Part shown: in pieces, positions 53,392 to 61,652 of the stretch
How the letters are laid out: each line of letters starts with the position of its first letter
Position numbering within the stretch: the stretch's first letter is position 1
Source: Emticicia sp. BO119
GTDB lineage: Bacteria; Bacteroidota; Bacteroidia; Cytophagales; Spirosomataceae
NCBI RefSeq assembly: GCF_013912375.1
Contig: NZ_JACETV010000001.1
Location: forward strand, 620,001 to 684,000
Reading direction: 5' to 3'
Length of the DNA: 64,000 nucleotides
Notes under the pieces: generated by a model
The model's input: the letters and a program-made list of their open reading frames with translations, nothing else
What the model was told of the DNA's origin: nothing
Database searches by the model: none
Position numbers and translations under genes: made by a program

Positions 53392-56040
53392 ATGAAAAAG
53401 CAAAACCCTTCAATACCACAACCACCTTGCTGGGCTGATAAACTTCTGTCAGCGGTGCTTCCGTATTATTTATTTGAGGAGTTGCAAGGGGATATGCATG
53501 AACAGTTTGAAATACAGGTAGAGGAAATGGGAAAAACTAAGGCCAGACTGTTGTATGGGTGGGAAGCACTAAAGTTTTGCCGGCCGTATTTTCTGAAACG
53601 TCGTTTATCAGCTCGGGCTGATGATTTAAATAATATATACTCTTTAATAAACCCCATTATGCTCAGTAATTATCTGAAAATCGCTTTTCGCAACCTGATG
53701 CGTGCCAAAAGCTATATGTTCATCAATATCAGTGGTCTGGCTGTTAGTTTAGCAGCGTGTACGTTGATTATTCTTTGGATACAGGATGAGTTGCAATATG
53801 ATAGATTCTATAGCAAAACAGACCGACTCTATCAGGTCTATAATAAGGATATTTTCAGTGGTACTCCTCAAACATGGGATACAACCCCAAGACCTTTAGG
53901 CCCTGCACTGAAACAGGACTATGCCGAAATAGAAGAAACATCAAGATTCCGGTCAACAGGATTGACATTAAATGTAGGAGATACGAAAATGAATGCCAAT
54001 GGGGCATTTGTCGATCCCTCTTTCCTGAATTTATTTGATTTTTCACTTATATCAGGCAATGCCCAAAGTGTGCTGGCAGGTAATAATGGCATTGTAATTA
54101 CCGAAGCATTAGCAGAAAAATTATTTGGTACTACGCTGGCTGTAGGTAAGGTGGTTCAGATTAATAATAAAGAAAGTTTTTCGGTAACAGGTGTATTAGA
54201 GAACTTACCCCGAAACAGCAAATTCAACTACATTTCGTATTTATTACCTTACAACTATTTTGTAAACCTTGGCTGGGGCTCTGATGCCTGGGAATCAAAT
54301 AACGATTATACCTATGTCTTACTGAAAGCGCATGCAGATGAAACCGCTGTAAATCAGAAAATCAAAAGCGTAACTGCAAACCACCTGCAAGGCATCATTG
54401 AGGATGTGAAAAACCGCCAGATTTATCTGCATCCTGCCAGTAAATGGTATTTGTATTCAAAGCAGGAAAACGGACAATTAGTAGAGGGTCGCATCGTAAC
54501 CGTACGTTTATTTGGCCTGATTGCACTATTCATTTTGCTGATTGCTGCCGTTAATTTTATTAACCTGAGTACCGCCAGAAGTGAAAAAAGAGCGAAAGAG
54601 GTTGGTGTGCGTAAAGTAGCCGGGGCGCAGAAATTATCTCTTGTGTTACAGTTTATTGGAGAGTCTGTATTACTAACCTTTTTTGCAGGAATTGTTGCCA
54701 TGTTGATTGTTTTGCTAAGTCTGCCAATGTTTAATCAGCTGACAGGTAAAACACTCTCTATGAATTTTACTTCTTTGAATTTCTGGTTGTCGGCCTTAAG
54801 TGTGTTATTGTTTACGGGTTTGCTTGCCGGAGCCTATCCAGCCTTTTTCTTAGCTAATTTTCAGCCTTCAAAGGTTTTAAAAGGTGCAGTTCGTTCGCAA
54901 AGAGCGGCTTTTACCCCCAGGAAAATTCTGGTAGTCGTGCAGTTTACATTTGCCATTGTGCTGATCGTCTCAACATTAATCATTAGCCGTCAAATTGATT
55001 ATGCACAGAACCGGGATAAAGGGTTTAATCAGAATAATCTGCTTTTTACCGACTTGCCGGGCGATTTAGCCTCTCATTTTAATGCACTGCATCAGGAATT
55101 AATGGAGAGTGGTGCAGTTGTTTCTATGAGTAAATCTTTAGGGCCAATCAGCAATATTAATCTGAGGCAGTGGGGTGTAACCTGGCCGGGCAGTACACAG
55201 AGTGATAAGGATATTGAGTTTGACCGCTTTGGTACAGATGCCAGTTTTCTGAAAACAACCGGCACTACATTATTGGCCGGAAGAGAAATTGATGTACGAA
55301 AATATCCAACCGATTCAACAGCAGTAATGCTGAACGAAACGGCTGTGAAAACCATGCGTCTGAAAAACCCTGTTGGCACTACTATAAAATTCGGTAATGC
55401 AGAATGGCATATTGTAGGAGTAGTGAAAGATTTTATTTATGCTTCTCCTTTCGACCGCATTAATCCGGCATTGATTGAAGGGCCAGGTGGCCCGATTAGT
55501 TTGGGCTGGATCAGCATCCGTTTGAATACTACCAGGCCAATGGCTGATAATCTGGCGATTTTAGAGAGAGTCTTTACGAAGTATAATCCCGCTTATCTGT
55601 TTGAGTACTTATTTGCTGATGAATCTTACAAAGCAAAGTTTGCTGATGAACAAAGAACAGGCACTTTAACAGGCCTGTTTACAGGGCTTACCATATTTAT
55701 TGCCTGTTTGGGTTTGTTTGGTCTGGCTGCTTATACTGCTCAGCAACGCACTAAAGAAATCGGCATCCGCAAAGTATTAGGCGCACCTGTATTAAGTGTC
55801 GTTCAACTGTTAACCAAAGATTTTATTCGCCTTCTTCTCATTGCCTTTATCATTGGTGCTCCCATAGGCTGGTATATAATGGAACAATGGTTACAGGATT
55901 ATAACTATCGTATCATAATTGGTATAGGTATATTTATTATCACGCTTGTATCGGCTATTTTGATTGTTCTTATCTCCGTTAGTTTTCAGGCCATTAAAGC
56001 AGCACTGATAAATCCGGTAAAGAGTTTGAAGAGCGAGTAG
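53392..56040 (+). CDS. FtsX/MacB-type ABC permease with prefix domain, copy 1
   Basis: 882 residues. Residues 1-75 form the permease prefix domain (WADKLLSAVLPYYLFEELQGDMHEQF in part, CRPYFLKRR). A MacB-PCD periplasmic domain follows the first membrane helix (about 100-125); three more helices (about 370-500) bear EVGVRKVAGAQ and AGAYPAFFLANFQPSKVLKG in part; a second periplasmic domain and final FtsX helices (about 755-875) end with KEIGIRKVLGAPVLSVV. Such proteins work with a MacB-like ATPase that is not in the window. Confidence 0.88.
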   Translation: MKKQNPSIPQPPCWADKLLSAVLPYYLFEELQGDMHEQFEIQVEEMGKTKARLLYGWEALKFCRPYFLKRRLSARADDLNNIYSLINPIMLSNYLKIAFRNLMRAKSYMFINISGLAVSLAACTLIILWIQDELQYDRFYSKTDRLYQVYNKDIFSGTPQTWDTTPRPLGPALKQDYAEIEETSRFRSTGLTLNVGDTKMNANGAFVDPSFLNLFDFSLISGNAQSVLAGNNGIVITEALAEKLFGTTLAVGKVVQINNKESFSVTGVLENLPRNSKFNYISYLLPYNYFVNLGWGSDAWESNNDYTYVLLKAHADETAVNQKIKSVTANHLQGIIEDVKNRQIYLHPASKWYLYSKQENGQLVEGRIVTVRLFGLIALFILLIAAVNFINLSTARSEKRAKEVGVRKVAGAQKLSLVLQFIGESVLLTFFAGIVAMLIVLLSLPMFNQLTGKTLSMNFTSLNFWLSALSVLLFTGLLAGAYPAFFLANFQPSKVLKGAVRSQRAAFTPRKILVVVQFTFAIVLIVSTLIISRQIDYAQNRDKGFNQNNLLFTDLPGDLASHFNALHQELMESGAVVSMSKSLGPISNINLRQWGVTWPGSTQSDKDIEFDRFGTDASFLKTTGTTLLAGREIDVRKYPTDSTAVMLNETAVKTMRLKNPVGTTIKFGNAEWHIVGVVKDFIYASPFDRINPALIEGPGGPISLGWISIRLNTTRPMADNLAILERVFTKYNPAYLFEYLFADESYKAKFADEQRTGTLTGLFTGLTIFIACLGLFGLAAYTAQQRTKEIGIRKVLGAPVLSVVQLLTKDFIRLLLIAFIIGAPIGWYIMEQWLQDYNYRIIIGIGIFIITLVSAILIVLISVSFQAIKAALINPVKSLKSE

Positions 56041-56088
56041 ATGTCAGAGAGCATGGGGCAAAGGGCATAGGGTTTTGAAACCAAAAAA

Positions 56089-56285
56089 TGTAAAATAATA
56101 AATGTAAAACCGAAAAATGCGGCAGCCGTTGCTGTAAAAGGATTTTGGCAAAACAATCAGGAAATATTTTACCACCCAAATGGGCAGACAAACTGCTGAT
56201 GACCTTCCTACCCGAAGATTTAGCAGAAGAACTGCAAGGGGATATGCACGAGCAGTTTGAAATGCAGGTGGAGGAGAGGGGTTTG
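56089..56285 (+). repeat. Duplicated block, copy A (intergenic plus gene start)
   Basis: About 190 bp nearly identical to 58806-58995, covering 55 bases of noncoding DNA (with GGCAGCCGTTGCTGTAAAAG) and the first 45 codons of permease 2. Differences are scattered single bases. Confidence 0.75.
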
Positions 56286-58775
56286 GTAATAGCTCAATGG
56301 CTATATGCGTGGGAGGTATTAAGATTTTGCCGTCCCTATTTTTTGAAGCGCAAATTGAAGACAAACACGAATGAATCTAACCTTATTTCTATATTCTCAC
56401 TAATTATGATAAGCAATTACTTTACAATCGCATGGCGGAACATACACCGCAATAAAGCATTTTCCGCCATTAATATTATGGGTCTGGCCTTGGGTATGGC
56501 ATGTAGTCTGCTGATTTTACTTTGGATTCAGGACGAACTGAGCGTAGACAATTACCACGCCAATGGTAAACAACTATATAAGTTAAGGAACCGTCAGTAT
56601 TATGATGGAAAAATTGTTGACGGCGATGCCTTGCCCGGTATGATAGCTGATGAAATGAAGCGACAGTTTCCGGAGATTAACTATGCCGCAAATCTGACCT
56701 GGGAGGAAAAAATGACCTTTTCAGTGGGAGATAAAGCTAATAAGGAATTGGGTCGTTGGGCTGGGGAAGACTGGTTTAAAATGTTCAGTGTCCCTTTATT
56801 GGGAGGAAACCCAAAGACAGCGCTGAATGCCCCGAACAATATTGCTATCTCAAGAAAAATAGCTGAGAACTATTTTGGCAGTGCACAGGCTGCTATGGGT
56901 AAAGCCATTCGTATTAATGACAAAAAGGACTATCAGGTAACGGCAGTTTTTGAGAATTTGCCACAAAATACTTCTGCAAAATATGATTTTCTGCTAAACT
57001 GGTATGATGCACTAGAGAAAAACACCTGGATGAAAAGCTGGGGTAATAATGCCACGTTTGCGTTTATTATGGTTCGTCCGGATGCAAACCCTGCTAATCT
57101 GGATGCCAAAATGCGGTATCTGATGCGCAAACTTGTTAAGGATATGAATCCTAAGGAATATGATATACATTTTACTATCCAGGCTTTTAATGATGCTTAT
57201 CTCTACTCCAATTATGAAAATGGAAAGCAGGCCGGAGGGAGAATTGAGTACGTGCGTTTATTCGGGCTAGTAGGCATTTTCTTGTTGCTGATTGCCTGTA
57301 TCAATTTTATGAATCTGGCAACGGCCCGCTCAGCCAGGCGGTCAAGAGAAGTAGGTGTCCGGAAAGTAATGGGGGCAAAAAGAGGCTCTTTGGTGGGACA
57401 GTTTGTAGGTGAGGCAGTTTTATTTACATTTTTAGCGCTGTTTGTTGCTGTTATTATGGTCATAATCATACTTCCGGGCTTTAATACATTGACGGGTAAA
57501 CAAATAAGTCTGAACATTAATCAGCCCTCATTCTGGCTCATTTTATTCGGAATGGCATGTCTGACGGGAGTCGTTTCAGGCAGTTATCCTGCACTGTTTC
57601 TTTCATCACTTAATCCGGTCAGGGTGCTGAAAGGCGCACTTAAATTCGGAGCAGGCGCTCGTTTGTTCAGGCAGTCTCTGGTGGTATTTCAGTTTGTCTT
57701 ATCGATGCTGCTCATTGTAGGCACAATTGTGGTATATCGCCAGATTGACTATTTGCAAACTAAAAACCTCGGATATGACCGTGAGAACCTGATTTATATA
57801 CCAGCTGAAGGCGAATTAGGACCAAAATATCTGGCATTTAAAAATGAGATACTGCAAAAGCCCGGTATTCAGTCGGTTACATTCATTGGAAGTATACCAA
57901 CAAGAATAAATAATGGTACAACAGGTGTAAGCTGGCCGGGAAAAGACCCAAATATCCAGATAGATTTCAGCAATACGAATGTTGGGTATGATTTCGCAAA
58001 AGTGATGAAACTGAAACTGGAAGGACGGGATTTCTCGAAAGCATATGGCACTGATAGCGTAAACTACCTGGTTAATGAATCGGCGGTGAAGCGTATCGGC
58101 TACACAGACCCGATTGGTAAGCCCTTAACCTTATGGGGAATAGAAGGTAAAATTATCGGTGTATTAGAAGACTTTCATTTTCAGTCTTTACATGAACCTA
58201 TTAAACCACTTATTGTTCGGTTTACTGGTAATATTGCCCAACGATACATTATGGTGCGTACACAGCCGGGCCAGGTGAAAGAGGCAATTAATAGTCTGGA
58301 ATCTGTAACCAAACAGATGAACCCTAAGTTTCCATTGACCTATACATTTGCCAACGATGAGTATATGAAGCTATACATGAGTGAAAGTATAATCAGTGGG
58401 CTTGCTAATTACTTTGCTTTCATTGCCATTTTTATTTCTTGTCTGGGGTTATTCGGACTGTCGGCTTTTATGGCAGAACAGCGTACAAAAGAAATAGGCG
58501 TGCGTAAGGTATTGGGGGCTTCTGTATTGAGTGTAGTAAGATTGTTATCAGGAGATTTTCTGAAATTAGTGCTGATAGCCATTATTATAGCAGCACCTCT
58601 TGCCTGGTATGTGATGAGTCGCTGGATGGAGAATTTTAGCTATAAAGTTGGAGTAGAGTGGTGGGTATTTGTACTATCCGGTATAATGGCCATAATTATT
58701 GCCCTTTTAACCGTTAGTTTTCAGAGTATCAAAGCGGCGCTGTTGAATCCGGTGAAGAGCTTGAAGAGTGAGTAG
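56145..58775 (+). CDS. FtsX/MacB-type ABC permease with prefix domain, copy 2, TTG start
   Basis: 876 residues. The prefix domain begins right after the start (KWADKLLMTFLPEDLAEELQ). No ATG lies in frame between the stop at 56091 and the conserved domain, so TTG at 56145 is the best start; permease 3 has TTG at the same aligned place. Domain order as in copy 1, with EVGVRKVMGAKRGSLVGQF and terminal KEIGVRKVLGASVLSVVRLL in part. Probably co-transcribed with copies 1, 3 and 4. Confidence 0.85.
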   Translation: MAKQSGNILPPKWADKLLMTFLPEDLAEELQGDMHEQFEMQVEERGLVIAQWLYAWEVLRFCRPYFLKRKLKTNTNESNLISIFSLIMISNYFTIAWRNIHRNKAFSAINIMGLALGMACSLLILLWIQDELSVDNYHANGKQLYKLRNRQYYDGKIVDGDALPGMIADEMKRQFPEINYAANLTWEEKMTFSVGDKANKELGRWAGEDWFKMFSVPLLGGNPKTALNAPNNIAISRKIAENYFGSAQAAMGKAIRINDKKDYQVTAVFENLPQNTSAKYDFLLNWYDALEKNTWMKSWGNNATFAFIMVRPDANPANLDAKMRYLMRKLVKDMNPKEYDIHFTIQAFNDAYLYSNYENGKQAGGRIEYVRLFGLVGIFLLLIACINFMNLATARSARRSREVGVRKVMGAKRGSLVGQFVGEAVLFTFLALFVAVIMVIIILPGFNTLTGKQISLNINQPSFWLILFGMACLTGVVSGSYPALFLSSLNPVRVLKGALKFGAGARLFRQSLVVFQFVLSMLLIVGTIVVYRQIDYLQTKNLGYDRENLIYIPAEGELGPKYLAFKNEILQKPGIQSVTFIGSIPTRINNGTTGVSWPGKDPNIQIDFSNTNVGYDFAKVMKLKLEGRDFSKAYGTDSVNYLVNESAVKRIGYTDPIGKPLTLWGIEGKIIGVLEDFHFQSLHEPIKPLIVRFTGNIAQRYIMVRTQPGQVKEAINSLESVTKQMNPKFPLTYTFANDEYMKLYMSESIISGLANYFAFIAIFISCLGLFGLSAFMAEQRTKEIGVRKVLGASVLSVVRLLSGDFLKLVLIAIIIAAPLAWYVMSRWMENFSYKVGVEWWVFVLSGIMAIIIALLTVSFQSIKAALLNPVKSLKSE

Positions 58776-58805
58776 TGGCATAGGGCAAAGGGATAGAACC
58801 GAAAA

Positions 58806-58995
58806 ATATAAAATAATAAATGTAAAACCGAAAAATTTGGCAGCCGTTGCTGTAAAAGGATTTTGACAAAGCAATCAGGAAATATTTTACCCCCCAAATG
58901 GGCAGACAAACTGCTGATGACCTTCCTGCCCGAAGATTTGGCAGAAGAACTGCAGGGAGATATGCATGAGCAGTTTGAAGTGCAAGTAGAGGAAA
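58806..58995 (+). repeat. Duplicated block, copy B (intergenic plus gene start)
   Basis: Mate of 56089-56285. The only larger difference is an ATG in copy A (56117) that reads TTT here; that ATG is out of frame. Confidence 0.75.
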
Positions 58996-61523
58996 TGGGT
59001 TTGAAAAAAGCTCAATGGTTATATGCGTTTGAGGTACTACAATTCTGCCGACCTTATTTTTTGAAACGCCGATTGATGGGCAAAACTGACGATTATCCAC
59101 CTGTTAAAATATTCTCATTAATTATGATAAGCAATTACTTTAAAATCGCACGACGACATCTGTTTCGCCATAAAACCTTCTCAGCAATCAATCTCTTAGG
59201 GCTGGCTGTAGGCTTAGGGGTATGTATGATGATTATTCTATATGTACAGCATGAATATAACTTTGACCGTTTTCATCGGAATGTAGAAAGGATACATTGG
59301 GTAAGAACAAAAATCAGGAATGGAGAAGATTCACTGTTTATGCCACGTATGAGTTATGCCACAGCCCCTTTAATGCAGCGAAGCAACGCTTTTGTCGAAA
59401 GCTTTGTACGGGTAATGAAAGGAGAAAGAAACACACTTATTCAGAAAAAAGATGCTCCTGAACAGAAATTCCTTGAAGATAAATTCATGTTTGCCGATAG
59501 CAACTTCTTTAGCTTTTTTTCTTTCAAATTGCTGGAGGGCGACCCAAAGTATGTACTGAATGAGCCATTTACTATGGTATTATCAGAAGAAACGGCAGAA
59601 AAGTATTTTGGCAGTACAGCAAATGCCATGGGTAAAGTGCTTCAATATAAAGGTGGTACCAGTTTTACAGTAAGAGGTGTGGCAGAAAAAGCGCCTTCTA
59701 ACTCAAGTATCGAGTATGATCTTATAGCTTCATTGGCGAGTGTAAAATCTATGGAAGACAAAAAGGGAACTGTAAAATCACAGATAGTTGAAACAGGGCC
59801 ATTTACTACTTATTTTTTATTAAGAAACCCACAGGATGCCACTAAAGTTGAAGCCGGATTGCTACAACTGTATAGAACGGGTAATCCGAACGGAAAAAAC
59901 AATAAAAATTTCATGGCAATTCCACTAAGTCAGACGCACTTGATGAGTAATTATGGCGGTATTTCTACTTCAAAATATCTTAAAATATTTCCTTTTGTAG
60001 CCTTGCTTATTCTTTTGTTGTCCTTAACTAATTACATGAATCTTTCAACGGCACGTTCGTTTATAAGAGCCAAAGAAATCGGAATAAGAAAGACCATCGG
60101 TGCCAGTAGAAACTCAATAACGCTACAGTTTTATATCGAATCGGCACTTTATACAATCATTTCGTTTATAGCTGGCTATATTTTATGCCTGGTATTACAA
60201 CCTGTTTTCTTTAGGCTTTTGAATATAACCATTGATAAGAATTTCCTTTTTCACCCCTATGTTACTGCGTCTTTTGCTGGTTTATTTTTTATTAGTGTCT
60301 TTCTGGCAGGGTCGTATCCATCGCTTTTATTATCAGCTTATAGCCCTGTAGTAGTTTTATATGGCAAAATCAATCGTCGGATTGCGGATCTCAGTACACG
60401 AAATTTCATTACTGTTTTTCAGTTTTCAATTTCAGTTGTCTTAATTATCTGTAGCCTGATTATTGGCAAGCAATTGTATTTTTTCAAAAATTCAGATACT
60501 GGCATTAAGCATGATAATATTATTTCAATTCCATTTACCTCGTCTGTTGCGAAACATTACAATACATTTAAAAGACAAGTTGAGTCATTGGCAGGGGTTC
60601 AGCAGGTAAGTACTTCTCAGTATTCGCTATATGATGGCTATGATATGTTTACAACAAAAACAAAAAACAGTCAGGAGAACACTTCATTAGCTACTATTAC
60701 AGTCGATGAAAATTATATTCCCATGTTGGGTTTGCAATGGAAATCAGCACCTGTTAATCCTCAGTTTTATCAGACTCCCAATACTATTATTCTGAATGAA
60801 GCAGCCATAAAGAAGCTAAATCTGAAAACTTCACGGTCTGTGTACGAAAGAATCGACATAAACGAGACTCCACACGAAATTGCTGGTGTTATTAAAGATT
60901 TTAACTATGAATCGCTTCATGATAAAATCGATGGCCTTTGCCTGATAATCAGAAAAGATACCGCCAGTAGCTGGCAGCAGGGAGGGGGGTGCTTATTGGT
61001 TAAAACGAAAGCTAATACGAGCACTTCGGAACTTATCGGTCGAATGAAAACCATTTATGAAAGCTACGAATCATCGTCTCCTTTTAAATTCTATTTCATG
61101 GACGATGTAGTGGAATCGATGTACAAATCTGAGGATAGAATCTCAAAAATCTTTAATGGTTTCACTATAGTTACCATCTTTATTGCCTGCCTTGGTTTGT
61201 TGGGTCTCTCAATTCTTAGTACAGAACAACGCACCAAGGAAATTGGTATTAGGAAAGTGTTGGGCGCAAGTGTATTTGGGGTAGTATCATTACTATCAAA
61301 AGATTTTCTAAAGCTTGTGCTGATAGCAATAGTCATCGCTTCGCCAATTGCTTACTACTTCATGCAGGAGTGGTTAAAGGATTTCCCTTACCGGACAGCA
61401 GTTAACTGGTGGATATTTGCTCTGGCAGGATTTGTTTCTGTTCTGATTGCACTGCTGACTGTGAGTTTCCAAAGTGTTAAAGCGGCACTCGCAAATCCGG
61501 TCAAGAGTCTTAAAAGTGAGTGA
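58863..61523 (+). CDS. FtsX/MacB-type ABC permease with prefix domain, copy 3, TTG start
   Basis: 886 residues with TTG start (MTKQSGNILPPKWADKLLM in translation). Same plan as the other copies: prefix domain, helix, periplasmic domain, three helices with KEIGIRKTIGASRNSIT, second periplasmic domain, and terminal KEIGIRKVLGASVFGVVSLL. The central part is more diverged than copies 1 and 2, while the first 60 residues match copy 2 closely, suggesting recombination. Confidence 0.85.
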   Translation: MTKQSGNILPPKWADKLLMTFLPEDLAEELQGDMHEQFEVQVEEMGLKKAQWLYAFEVLQFCRPYFLKRRLMGKTDDYPPVKIFSLIMISNYFKIARRHLFRHKTFSAINLLGLAVGLGVCMMIILYVQHEYNFDRFHRNVERIHWVRTKIRNGEDSLFMPRMSYATAPLMQRSNAFVESFVRVMKGERNTLIQKKDAPEQKFLEDKFMFADSNFFSFFSFKLLEGDPKYVLNEPFTMVLSEETAEKYFGSTANAMGKVLQYKGGTSFTVRGVAEKAPSNSSIEYDLIASLASVKSMEDKKGTVKSQIVETGPFTTYFLLRNPQDATKVEAGLLQLYRTGNPNGKNNKNFMAIPLSQTHLMSNYGGISTSKYLKIFPFVALLILLLSLTNYMNLSTARSFIRAKEIGIRKTIGASRNSITLQFYIESALYTIISFIAGYILCLVLQPVFFRLLNITIDKNFLFHPYVTASFAGLFFISVFLAGSYPSLLLSAYSPVVVLYGKINRRIADLSTRNFITVFQFSISVVLIICSLIIGKQLYFFKNSDTGIKHDNIISIPFTSSVAKHYNTFKRQVESLAGVQQVSTSQYSLYDGYDMFTTKTKNSQENTSLATITVDENYIPMLGLQWKSAPVNPQFYQTPNTIILNEAAIKKLNLKTSRSVYERIDINETPHEIAGVIKDFNYESLHDKIDGLCLIIRKDTASSWQQGGGCLLVKTKANTSTSELIGRMKTIYESYESSSPFKFYFMDDVVESMYKSEDRISKIFNGFTIVTIFIACLGLLGLSILSTEQRTKEIGIRKVLGASVFGVVSLLSKDFLKLVLIAIVIASPIAYYFMQEWLKDFPYRTAVNWWIFALAGFVSVLIALLTVSFQSVKAALANPVKSLKSE

Positions 61524-61652
61524 GGATAAACTTGAGCCGCCGCCGTACGATGCTTGTAACCTAATCCGAAATAGTGAGTTATCTACAGGCAATCAAGGCT
61601 TGTATTAAAATAATCACTAAATCACACATTCGCTCACAAACAAATAATATAA

